From: Corynebacterium auriscanis
GTDB lineage: Bacteria > Actinomycetota > Actinomycetes > Mycobacteriales > Mycobacteriaceae
NCBI RefSeq assembly: GCF_030408435.1
Contig: NZ_CP047046.1
Location: 124,001 to 188,000, forward strand
Length of the DNA stretch: 64,000 nt
Direction: 5' to 3'
Under the pieces are notes generated by a model, which was given only the letters and a program-made list of their open reading frames with translations, was not told the origin of the DNA and made no database searches. Position 1 is the first letter of the stretch. Each line of letters begins with the position of its first letter. The position numbers and the translations under genes were made by a program. Positions 43,431 to 51,759 of the stretch are shown here, piece after piece.

Positions 43431-43486
43431 ATGTGCAGCAGAACTCTGACAAAATCACGCGTTTTTGTTGGACTTCTGCTGCACAT
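43431..43486. repeat. Long inverted repeat (24-bp arms, 8-base loop)
   Basis: ATGTGCAGCAGAA...ACAAAA (43431-43454) pairs with TTTTGT...TTCTGCTGCACAT (43463-43486), 21 of 24 positions, around TCACGCGT. The arms include the AGCAGAA/TTCTGCT ends of the dispersed elements. No T-tract follows, so it is not a classic terminator. Confidence 0.85.
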
Positions 43487-43495
43487 TTGTTGTGC

Positions 43496-43573
43496 GGCGC
43501 GGGAACCCCGGTACTGGGGTCGGCGCGGGAACCCTGGTACTTGGGTTGGCGCGGGAATTCGGGCACTAGGGGG
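43496..43573. repeat. 26-bp tandem repeats
   Basis: Three units begin GGCGCGGGAA at 43496, 43522 and 43548. The first two differ at few bases; the third is more diverged. Then comes C-rich DNA (43650-43770) with runs of C up to seven, downstream of the emb stop. Confidence 0.9.
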
Positions 43574-43770
43574 TTCGGGAGAGCCTCCTGCCCCTGTGCG
43601 GTCTCAGGCCCAGCCCTGACCAGGCTTAATACCGGCAGCAACAAAACCCTCACACCCCCACCCCCCCAGCACCAGGCCCAGCCCCCAACAGCCCCCTGCG
43701 GCTCTGGGGCCACCCCCCAGCCTCACACCCCCACCCCCAGCACCAGCCGCACACCCCCCAGCAGCACCCC

Positions 43771-46700
43771 CTACCGCTTCTTCTTGGACTCGAACTTCAT
43801 CGGCCCCGGTGTCCAAGTGCCCGATCGGGTCTCGGTGGACGTGCGCAGCTCAACCGGCTTCGGCTCCTCCCCGGCGCCGTCCTTATAGGTCGTCAGCTTG
43901 TCTAGCACACCCCAGTCGCGCTGCCAGTCATTTTGCAGGTAGGTAGGCATTTCCTGGGCTTCGGTGGTCATTTGAACCAGCCCCACAGAGCCACCACCGG
44001 AGTAATCCATCACAGGCGAGTGCGCGCGACGGCCACCGTGATCGGGGGATACGCGGAAGGTTGGAACCTCGGCCACACCCGCGTTGTGACCGTAGGAACG
44101 CTGGCATGGGAACTGTAGCGCCACGGACCAGTCCAGTAATCCGGGTTGGTCGCTACCGATGGCCTCGTTCATAGAGATCAGTTCGGGTGCGCGGGGTGGC
44201 GTGATCGCCAGCCACTGATCGGGCGTGACATTCATATCCACGGCCCGGATACGGATCACCTCGGCACCTTCGGGCACGGCTTCCTTTGGAATGCGCATGT
44301 TGCGCCACTCCGGCGCGGTGCCGATGTCCAGCGGCTGGTATTGCCCCATCAGCTCGAAATCTCCCTGGCCGTTGGACTTGCCGAACTCCACCTTGAGCTC
44401 CTGGCCGTACTGGAACACACCGTTCATGTCGTAGTGCGCAACTTCGCCGGCTGCGGAGAACACAATCAGCGGCTTGGTATCCGTCAGCTCTGGGACCTTG
44501 AACCACTTGGTGGTGGTGTGAGCCGGCAGCTGCAGTCCTTCGGTGAAGGAGCCCAACACTGGCACCTTCTTGCCGTCCAAGCCGAACGGCAGTTTCGCGT
44601 AGGAGCCGTTCACTCCCTTGGTCTCCGTCAGACCACCGGTGGTGCCGGACTCCACGGACTGGTCCTGCGCGGCATTTGCCGCATCGACCGCGCTGGTGCC
44701 CGTTCCGTCGTCGTTGCTTCCGCCAGCTTGGCTGTCAGTCTTATCGGTGCCGTCGTTCTTTTTATTCGACGCCGCCCCGTCCGTGCTTGTGCCACCATTT
44801 TTAAATTGGTTCTGGTTGATCACGCTGGTTTGGGGGGTGGTGCCGCTGGAGTTGTTTTCACCGGGGTTAATGCGCGTGGGCACATTGTTTGGGTCGAATC
44901 CACGCGCGTCCGTTCCCTGCAGTGAATCCTTCAACGCGGACCCATCGGCTACTTCTAGGAAGGAATCGTTGGTGTTCTTTTCCACGCGCACGGCGTCCGC
45001 CAACTGGCAGGTATTGCCCGAGAGGGTCTTGATGTTGCCCTGCCCCACGCTGTAGGCGGGCCATTGCGCCAGCATGCCCTTGGTCAGCGAAGCGAGGATG
45101 AAGGCTACCACTACCGCGCTCAGCACACCGATGGGTGCGGCGGTCAACCCGTTGAGTCGGGCCGACTGGCGCTTTTCCTTCTGGTCGATATCTGCGACTT
45201 CGGCGGAGGATGTGGCTCGGGCATGCTTGGCGTCGGAAAGAAATCCAATGACACCAGCGGTGACTAGAACCAGCAGGGAAACAGCCAGCATCACGCTCGA
45301 CATCTCGATGCCGGCGATCTGGATTGACTTGTCCCACCACGGCACGCCGTAGGAGGAGATGTACCACCAACCGTTTGTGCCGGACAGGGTGAAGGCGAAC
45401 AGCATCAGCGAGGCGCCGATGAACAGGATGCGGTTGCGCAGTGACTTCAGTGCGATGTGCGAGGCCGCCACGGCTGCTAGCGCCGCGATAGCTGCGCCGA
45501 TGCCCGCGTATACACCGAAGTGGTGGGTCCACTTGGTGGGTGTGAAGGTCATGAAGAACATCGTGCCCAGTATGACCATGACCAAGCGGGTGCTGGGCCC
45601 CTTGGCAGCACCGGGGACGCGACGATTGCGCAGCATGGAAGCGATAACCACACCGAACGCGAAGAACAGCATGAGGATGCTGAAACGGCGGGGGAAGCTA
45701 CCGTCCACGGTCTGCTCAAGCAACGCGGTGTAGCGCAGGTATTCCTCATACCACGGCACCGCTGGGCCGATGGCGCTTCGCACGCGGATTGCTTCCATAA
45801 CCGACGCCAACGTTTGGTCCGCGAACACCGTGATCAGGACTGCGGTACCCGCAGGCAAGAACGGCGCGAGTTGCGCCAGGATCGCTACAAAGGTGCGTCC
45901 GCGAGGGGATCCCTTGGGAGCATCCAGCAGTGGCAGGCGACGGATGAGAATGCCGATCAAGGATCCGATGGAAGCCAGAAGCGCGGCTACGGCCATCAAT
46001 CCCGTGGGGCCAGCGGACAGCGCTAGCGTGGCAAACAGGGTGCCCACGGCGGCCGGAAGCAAGCGGTGCGTGGCGATGGCGCGCTCTAGGGAAACCCAGG
46101 TGAGTAGGGACAGCATCGCGATGATTGGCTCGGGGCGAGTGCCGTTGTTGTAGGTCATCCAGAACAGCAGGAAAACTGCCGCCATCGTCCAGTGAGCGAC
46201 GGCGCGGGAGTTCACCTTCGCGCCGAGGCGCGGCAGCACCTCGCGTGATAGGACGAGCCACGTAACAAGGCCGGCTAGCAGCGACGGCAGGCGCACCCAC
46301 GTGGAAGACGAAGACACGTGGGTTAATAGTGCGATCAGGTCGTAGAACGGGGAGCCGAATGGGGATTCCGGCACACCGAACCAGCGGTAGTAGTTGGCCA
46401 TGTAGCCCGCGTGTTCGCTGATGCGTGCCATGGTGAGGATGTAACCGTCATCAGCGGTGTTTGCGCCCACGAAGTACCACAGCAGTAAGGATCCGCCGAC
46501 CACGCCGTCCAGCAGGCGTGGTCGCCACCAGCCAGCCGGCAGCACGCGACCGCGGCGGCGGGCTTGGCCGCGCCCGTCGAGCTTGTCTATCTGGTGCAAA
46601 GTCCACAGCGCGATGATGGTGAGGACGATGCCTAGCCACATCACAGCGGACTTCAGCAGTGTGGGGGAGGAGCTGAAGCGGGAGTCCACAGTCACATGGG

Positions 46701-47307
46701 CTTGCAGGCCCGCTTCGGTGGCCTGTTTGGCGGACTCGGGTGTGTTGATGATTTCCGAGTAGATGCCGGTGACCATCGGTCGGATGTCATCGCCGATGGA
46801 GGCATCGTAGGGGGTGTTGTCCTTGCGGGTGGCATCGGGTACCCATACGCGGGTGACCTCGGAGTTTGAGACGATCCGCAGCTTGGCATCTTTGGGCAGG
46901 GCCTTCAGGTCGTCCTTGCTCAGTGTCAGCGGAACCACGTTGCGCAACACCACGTCGATACCGTCACCGGTTGAGCGCACGAACATGCCACGCAGCGTGG
47001 GCTCGGTAGAACCCTCCGGCACCGTGGAGAGAATGGTGCTTTCGCCCTCGTTGAGGTTTTGCACTTCTTGCAATGGAAGCGTGATATCCAGATCCTGGGG
47101 GACGTAGGAGATCAATGGGGCCGTGACGGAATTGAGGTCACCTCCCTGCGGCCAGTTGAATTCCGCCGATTCCTGCTTGACGGGCAGGAAGGGGAGGGAG
47201 ACGAACATCATCAGTCCAACTAGACCGGAGACGATCGAAACTAGTTTGAGCCGCGATCGTTGCCGGACTGTGGACTCCGCTTGCCGTTGTTGTTGGACCT
47301 TTGACAC
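43771..47307 (-). CDS. emb: Arabinosyltransferase, Emb family
   Basis: 1178 residues from a GTG start. The GT-C glycosyltransferase has about 13 membrane helices. An extracytoplasmic domain lies after helix 1, and the first catalytic loop contains FVGANTADDGYILTMARISEHAGYMANYYRWFGVPESPF (acidic GT-C motif). A C-terminal carbohydrate-binding domain follows (AHYDMNGVFQYGQELKVEFG, RIRAVDMNVTPDQWLAITPPRAPEL, LDWSVALQFPCQRSYGHNAGVAEVPTFRV). It adds arabinofuranose from decaprenyl-phospho-arabinose to arabinogalactan or lipoarabinomannan; corynebacteria usually have a single emb. A disordered insert of about 75 residues rich in Asn/Gly/Ser/Asp sits before the C-terminal domain (44620-44850). Target class of ethambutol. 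Downstream of aftA on the same strand. Confidence 0.93.
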   Translation of the reverse strand: MSKVQQQRQAESTVRQRSRLKLVSIVSGLVGLMMFVSLPFLPVKQESAEFNWPQGGDLNSVTAPLISYVPQDLDITLPLQEVQNLNEGESTILSTVPEGSTEPTLRGMFVRSTGDGIDVVLRNVVPLTLSKDDLKALPKDAKLRIVSNSEVTRVWVPDATRKDNTPYDASIGDDIRPMVTGIYSEIINTPESAKQATEAGLQAHVTVDSRFSSSPTLLKSAVMWLGIVLTIIALWTLHQIDKLDGRGQARRRGRVLPAGWWRPRLLDGVVGGSLLLWYFVGANTADDGYILTMARISEHAGYMANYYRWFGVPESPFGSPFYDLIALLTHVSSSSTWVRLPSLLAGLVTWLVLSREVLPRLGAKVNSRAVAHWTMAAVFLLFWMTYNNGTRPEPIIAMLSLLTWVSLERAIATHRLLPAAVGTLFATLALSAGPTGLMAVAALLASIGSLIGILIRRLPLLDAPKGSPRGRTFVAILAQLAPFLPAGTAVLITVFADQTLASVMEAIRVRSAIGPAVPWYEEYLRYTALLEQTVDGSFPRRFSILMLFFAFGVVIASMLRNRRVPGAAKGPSTRLVMVILGTMFFMTFTPTKWTHHFGVYAGIGAAIAALAAVAASHIALKSLRNRILFIGASLMLFAFTLSGTNGWWYISSYGVPWWDKSIQIAGIEMSSVMLAVSLLVLVTAGVIGFLSDAKHARATSSAEVADIDQKEKRQSARLNGLTAAPIGVLSAVVVAFILASLTKGMLAQWPAYSVGQGNIKTLSGNTCQLADAVRVEKNTNDSFLEVADGSALKDSLQGTDARGFDPNNVPTRINPGENNSSGTTPQTSVINQNQFKNGGTSTDGAASNKKNDGTDKTDSQAGGSNDDGTGTSAVDAANAAQDQSVESGTTGGLTETKGVNGSYAKLPFGLDGKKVPVLGSFTEGLQLPAHTTTKWFKVPELTDTKPLIVFSAAGEVAHYDMNGVFQYGQELKVEFGKSNGQGDFELMGQYQPLDIGTAPEWRNMRIPKEAVPEGAEVIRIRAVDMNVTPDQWLAITPPRAPELISMNEAIGSDQPGLLDWSVALQFPCQRSYGHNAGVAEVPTFRVSPDHGGRRAHSPVMDYSGGGSVGLVQMTTEAQEMPTYLQNDWQRDWGVLDKLTTYKDGAGEEPKPVELRTSTETRSGTWTPGPMKFESKKKR

Positions 47308-47425
47308 GGGTAGTCATCCTACGTCAAAAACCCCTAGATACGTAACTCTTGTGACTGGTGTTACGTGCCTTTTTGCTGTGTGTTAGCTGCTTTTATTTCG
47401 ACGCCGCCACGTTCTTGCCTGAGAA

Positions 47426-47520
47426 GGTGACACTACTTGTCTCGGACTGCGACCACGAAGGGGCCGACTTGGGTGAGTGACCATCCGTCGGCGAAGGCGG
47501 CCGCGTGGAACTGTGAGGAG
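47426..47520 (-). repeat. 95-bp copy of the aftA 3' end
   Basis: 47426-47520 repeats 47521-47615 almost base for base; the gene copy holds the aftA stop and last codons. The outer copy still encodes HAAAFADGWSLTQVGPFVVA then VRDK-stop, with Asp for Asn at one place. It lies directly downstream of the gene. Confidence 0.95.
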
Positions 47521-47527
47521 GGTGACA

Positions 47528-49624
47528 CTACTTGTCTCGGACTGCGACCACGAAGGGGCCGACTTGGGTGAGTGACCATCCGTTGGCGAAGGCGGCCGCG
47601 TGGAACTGCAGAGAACGGAACCGCACGTTTGGCTGATTCGGGTAAATGTCATCTGCGATGAGGTAGGTAAAGGTGCCGTCGCCCGCGCCTACGACGGTGG
47701 GGTACTTCCCTTCTTCTGTTAGTTGGGCGATTTCCTCTGGGGATTCCTTGAGGTCCAACTGGCCACGCATCACGATGGCATCGGGCTTGTGCCAACCGCG
47801 ATCGCGTTCAGCGGCATCCATGGCATCGCGCAATTCCTGCGGATCGGTGATGGTGGACCAGCGTTCGATTTCCTTGTTGCGTTCTTCGAACTGCCCCAGG
47901 GGGTTGGCATAGTGGGCCGTCATCGCTTGGAATGCGTGATACGGGTAAAAGGACATGAAGTTCTTCTCGTCCGTGAGCACAACGGTGCCTGCGCGAGACG
48001 TGAAATGCTCCATCAAGGTGGCGTCGACATTCCGGTAATAAGTGGTGGAATCGGCAGGGAATCGGTCGCCACGTTTAGCCTCGCCGTCGGCATCCGTGTA
48101 TGCGAGATCGATGTTGTCCTGATTAGTGAAGGGGATCGAGGTCGCGTAACCAATGCAGGCCAGGGCCATCAGGATGGCAATAACACGGCTGGCTAGGCGC
48201 GCATTGGTGTCCGAGAGGGTCTCCGGGTATAGCCGTCGCAGCCCCGATAGGTGGAATTCGGCGATAGCTAACACACCCGCTACGCCAAGGATGATGGCAA
48301 CGGGCAATCCCAGGCGGAAGCCCAACAACGTGGTGCCTGCCAACGTGGCTAGCATCGATAGTGTTATCCAGCCATACGTCACGAACAGCCCGACGGATAG
48401 GGCGCGAACATCCCCATCACGGTATCGGACGACCAGCCAGATTAGCGCCAATAGACTGAGTACAGCCAGTGCGGGAGATTCGAAGAACGGCAGAGGTAAC
48501 TCCGTGCCGTCACTGGGCAAATAGTGCTGTGCCTTGCCCGTGGGGCCGTGGGGTTGAGTGAACAGGCTCGCTAAGTAAGGGGCCCAGCCCAGCAGGGCGA
48601 TGGCCATGGAACCGATGCCAATGACCGAGGTGATGAGCAGTGGCTTGATGGAGCGATACGCAATGCAGGCCAATAGGCTGGTGACTACAACAGCCAGGGC
48701 GGAAATCGCCGTGAACAATGTGTACAGGTTGGCGGACAACCCCAGGTAAACGATGATGCCCGCGAGAGCAGCTCGACCGCCAAACATCGCGCGGCGTGCC
48801 ATGATCAGCGCTGCGGGCATGCCCATGGCCACGATGGCAGCGTAGGGCTCCTCGGGGGCAATGACCAAGGTGATCGTCACCGTCACCATTGCCACAGCCG
48901 TGGCAACGGGCAGTGAGCCGGACATCCTCTGCCACACGGGGACCAGCATGGAGCCGGTCGCAGCGATGGTGACGAGCGCCCAAGGTTTGAACGCAGCCCA
49001 GCCCGCCACTCCGGTGAGTTTGGCAAAGAGGCCCCCCGTAAAAAACCACAGTCCAGGATAGAAACTGGGAAGATCCTTGTAGGCCATATCGTCCCAGCTC
49101 AGCTGGTCCGTCATGCGCGTGAGGAATTGCGTGCGGAATGCTTGGTCAACACTCACGCCATCGAGGTACAGGCGGGTTGCGGCCAAAGGTACAGCCAGCG
49201 ACGCGATGACCAACGCTGCGGGAGCCAAGTAGCACACGCTCGTGAGCGTGACCCTGCCCAGAGAGGTTTGCATCCACCGAGACACGCGGGTGGGGCGCGC
49301 ACCCGTTGCGCTGTGGCTCAATAGGGAGCGCAGGGTGCTGCGGGTGCGCGGATGCAACCAGCGGTAGCATGCCATGGCCACGATCAAAGTAGTCAGGATG
49401 ATTCCTGCGGTGGACAGTGCTTTGAGGACATAGCTGCTGTTGAACGCGGGCAAGTCCACCCTGCCGGTGACAAACCACGCGGTCAGCGTGAGAATCGCTG
49501 CTGCCACACCGGTGAGAAGCATGCGCAAAAGTGTGGACGGCAATGACAATGCATCGTCCACGTAGGCGGGGTAGTCATCACTGGCGGGCACCAAGAGGCG
49601 CCGGGTGCTGGCTTCGGTTGTCAT
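47528..49624 (-). CDS. aftA: Galactan 5-O-arabinofuranosyltransferase AftA
   Basis: 698 residues from ATG 49624 (MTTEASTRRLL). Membrane GT-C protein with about eleven N-terminal helices and an extracytoplasmic C-terminal domain. The catalytic region LSWDDMAYKDLPSFYPGLWFF holds the paired Asp of GT-C enzymes. A second loop, VIAPEEPYAAIVAMGMPAAL, is conserved in the family. The C-terminus ends HAAAFANGWSLTQVGPFVVA. AftA adds the first arabinose to the galactan chain, starting the arabinan that Emb extends, using decaprenyl-phosphoryl-arabinose. Its position just upstream of emb fits that order. The 3' 95 bases are duplicated downstream. Confidence 0.92.
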   Translation of the reverse strand: MTTEASTRRLLVPASDDYPAYVDDALSLPSTLLRMLLTGVAAAILTLTAWFVTGRVDLPAFNSSYVLKALSTAGIILTTLIVAMACYRWLHPRTRSTLRSLLSHSATGARPTRVSRWMQTSLGRVTLTSVCYLAPAALVIASLAVPLAATRLYLDGVSVDQAFRTQFLTRMTDQLSWDDMAYKDLPSFYPGLWFFTGGLFAKLTGVAGWAAFKPWALVTIAATGSMLVPVWQRMSGSLPVATAVAMVTVTITLVIAPEEPYAAIVAMGMPAALIMARRAMFGGRAALAGIIVYLGLSANLYTLFTAISALAVVVTSLLACIAYRSIKPLLITSVIGIGSMAIALLGWAPYLASLFTQPHGPTGKAQHYLPSDGTELPLPFFESPALAVLSLLALIWLVVRYRDGDVRALSVGLFVTYGWITLSMLATLAGTTLLGFRLGLPVAIILGVAGVLAIAEFHLSGLRRLYPETLSDTNARLASRVIAILMALACIGYATSIPFTNQDNIDLAYTDADGEAKRGDRFPADSTTYYRNVDATLMEHFTSRAGTVVLTDEKNFMSFYPYHAFQAMTAHYANPLGQFEERNKEIERWSTITDPQELRDAMDAAERDRGWHKPDAIVMRGQLDLKESPEEIAQLTEEGKYPTVVGAGDGTFTYLIADDIYPNQPNVRFRSLQFHAAAFANGWSLTQVGPFVVAVRDK

Positions 49625-49821
49625 GGACTCATAATTCCATACCGGTGCGACAATCCCCACCCAGTTATGCCGGGCGCTGCTGCAGTGGCTGCCCGGGTGG
49701 CTGCCTGGACGGTTACCTCGATGGTTATGTAGGTGGCAATTCAAGTTGGCACGCAAGTGGTCACCCAGGTGTCACTTGCGTAGCTAATCCGTCCCAACCC
49801 GGCCCAGCTTGGCGGGGAATC

Positions 49822-51222
49822 TTATTTCCGCAGCAGGATCCCACGGATTCCCGCGTGAAAGCCGTCGCGCAAGCCCACGCGCTGGCGCTCTGTAAGGGTG
49901 TATTCGTGCAGGGTGTCGCACGCGAATTGCAGTAGCGGACGATCGATGTCCGGTGGCAGTCCGCCGCCGGACAGCATATGCGCATTGTCCTTTTGATCCT
50001 CGGTGGCTGCATTATCGAACCACCAGATGGCGTATTGCTGACCGATGTCGTAGGGGCTTTGCTCCCCTGCGGAGGTCCACACCTCGTTCGGCAGCGGGAC
50101 GTACCGGCTGCGCAGTTTGCGGTGCCGCGCCATCATTCCGGGGTTCGGGCGCGGGGTTGGGCGTGGGGAGTTCTCGGTTTCCCCACTCTCGGACTCCCCA
50201 CTCTCGGACGGAGCCTGTTCGTTGGCCGGCGTACTGGCCTGCTCATTGGCCGGCACCTCCGCCGTTCTATCACTGACCGTCAGCGGGGTTATTGCTGGTT
50301 GCGACTTGTTGTTGGCGGCATCGGCCGGGGTTGGTGCGGCTGGTTCACTTTCCTTCGACGCCACCCCGCGTTCATTGACCCCAACGGGCTCTGCGCCGCG
50401 AGAAGTCGCGCTGGGGCCGCTGCGAACGGGACCGGGGATGGGATTGCTGTCGGCGGCTGTTTCCTTGAGGGCCTCAGCTTCTTCAGCAGCGTCCGCGCCT
50501 TCTTCGGCTGCGGGGTCAACCACGATGTAATCTTCGTCGCCCTCGGCCTCGCTGAGTGCAAGTTCCGCGGCGGCGGCTTCTTCTGCAGAACAATCGGAAT
50601 CGACGGCGGGGCAGTCGGCATCCACGGAATTCTTGGCTTGATCTTCGTCTTCGCATTGCGACGGCAGCAATGGCCCCTCGAGGATTTCCAACCGCATGGT
50701 GTCCTTGAAGTCCTCGCGAGGATCCAGGATTGTTGTTGTATCGCAGGCATAGCGCAGCTGGTTGGACATTGAATCCCAACCGAATCCATATAGGTGCACG
50801 CGGATGCCCGCGGCTACGGCTTCCTCCACCCCCGGCAGCATGTCGGCATCGCCGGAAACTAAGACGATATCGGACACTTGCCCCTTGAGTGCGGCGATCA
50901 CCATGTCCGCGACCAGGCGGGTATCCACGGCTTTTTGCGTGCGCCGATCGCCCCACTCAATCAGTTGTCCGGCACGAAGCTGCACGCCGGGTTCGCTTCG
51001 TAGGGAGCGTTGATAGCGATGGGGCCCGTTTTCGGGGATACCGTCATACCAAAACTGTCTATGAACTGGCTGTTTCAACTGGTTCTGCACCATGGTGCTG
51101 AGTACAGAGACGACCTCCGGTAAATCGATTTCTAGCTGGGCGCGCGCACCGGTTTCCCAGGCGTTATAAAAGCTCGCCAGCAAATAAGAGGTGTCAACAT
51201 AAACCTGCGTTCTTTCCAACAT
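49822..51222 (-). CDS. NYN-domain (PIN-like) ribonuclease-like protein
   Basis: 466 residues from ATG 51222 (MLERTQVYVDTSYLL). The NYN domain spans about residues 1-185, with acidic residues in VYVDTSYLL, QKAVDTRLVADMVIAAL and DIVLVSGDADMLPGVEEA; these form the metal-binding cluster of PIN-like nucleases. A long acidic and Pro/Ser-rich middle section (EEAAAAELALSEAEGDED, PANEQASTPANEQAP) is followed by a helical C-terminal domain (SPYDIGQQYAIWWFDNAATED...LLQFACDTLHEYTLTERQRVGLRDGF) that may bind RNA. It is likely a cytoplasmic RNA-processing enzyme; the target is unknown. Divergent from the GntR operon with an overlapping promoter. Confidence 0.8.
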   Translation of the reverse strand: MLERTQVYVDTSYLLASFYNAWETGARAQLEIDLPEVVSVLSTMVQNQLKQPVHRQFWYDGIPENGPHRYQRSLRSEPGVQLRAGQLIEWGDRRTQKAVDTRLVADMVIAALKGQVSDIVLVSGDADMLPGVEEAVAAGIRVHLYGFGWDSMSNQLRYACDTTTILDPREDFKDTMRLEILEGPLLPSQCEDEDQAKNSVDADCPAVDSDCSAEEAAAAELALSEAEGDEDYIVVDPAAEEGADAAEEAEALKETAADSNPIPGPVRSGPSATSRGAEPVGVNERGVASKESEPAAPTPADAANNKSQPAITPLTVSDRTAEVPANEQASTPANEQAPSESGESESGETENSPRPTPRPNPGMMARHRKLRSRYVPLPNEVWTSAGEQSPYDIGQQYAIWWFDNAATEDQKDNAHMLSGGGLPPDIDRPLLQFACDTLHEYTLTERQRVGLRDGFHAGIRGILLRK

Positions 51223-51290
51223 TGAGCATTGTCCGTTCTTTAATTGGGTTTTTTCTCCGTCCTCTAGCATGCCCGAAAAATGTGTTATAT

Positions 51291-51314
51291 GGTTAGTTAC
51301 GCAAGTAACCAACC
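51291..51314. promoter_or_regulatory. Operator-like inverted repeat before the GntR operon
   Basis: GGTTAGTTAC-GCAA-GTAACCAACC: ten-base arms with one mismatch. It follows a TATAT run (51285-51290) that could be part of a -10. The 90-base position upstream of the regulator start fits autoregulation by the YtrA-type GntR protein. Confidence 0.65.
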
Positions 51315-51384
51315 AACTAGGTGGGCTGCTGCACGGAACATCTATTACCAGACATTTCCACCCCGTCAGAAAGGGGGAAGCCCA

Positions 51385-51759
51385 GTGGATGAAGCCACCT
51401 CACCCCTGTTCCAGCAGGTAGCGGAGCTCGTCGCTGATGCAATCGTCGATGGCTCCCTAGAAGAGGGGCAACGCGCACCCTCCACCAACGAGCTGGCGGA
51501 ATTTCACAGCATTAACCCCGCGACCGCACGCAAAGGCCTCACGTTGCTCGTTGATCAGGGAGTGCTGGTTAAACGCCGTGGTGTCGGCATGTTTGTCGAA
51601 GAGGGGGCGCGGGAAACAATCCTCAAACTTCGACAGGGCTCGTTCGCGGCGAGCTACGTTGTCCCGCTCATCGATGAAGCTGTCAAGCTCGGATTCGATC
51701 GCTCCTATGTGCACACCCTTATCGACCAAGTCGCAGAAAGTCGAGGACTATACACATGA
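51385..51759 (+). CDS. GntR-family regulator, YtrA subfamily
   Basis: 124 residues from GTG 51385, chosen for the AAGGGGGAAG site eight bases before; the ATG frame at 51280 would read through the operator. The winged-helix domain spans most of the protein: SPLFQQVAELVADAIVDGSLEEGQRAPSTNELAEFHSINPATARKGLTLLVDQGVLVKRRGVGMFV is a textbook GntR N-domain. The short C-terminal helix pair is the YtrA type, with no large ligand domain. YtrA regulators repress the ABC operon they head, often answering to cell-wall antibiotics. The stop overlaps the ABC gene (ATGA). Confidence 0.88.
   Translation: MDEATSPLFQQVAELVADAIVDGSLEEGQRAPSTNELAEFHSINPATARKGLTLLVDQGVLVKRRGVGMFVEEGARETILKLRQGSFAASYVVPLIDEAVKLGFDRSYVHTLIDQVAESRGLYT

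Noticed and set aside
43147..43713. 188-residue minus-strand open frame in the GH25-emb gap
   Set aside because: Built from the repeat elements and hairpin; no family features, and frame and content follow the repeats.
47383..47652. 89-residue minus-strand gene downstream of aftA
   Set aside because: It is made of the duplicated aftA 3' end read partly in another frame; not an independent gene.
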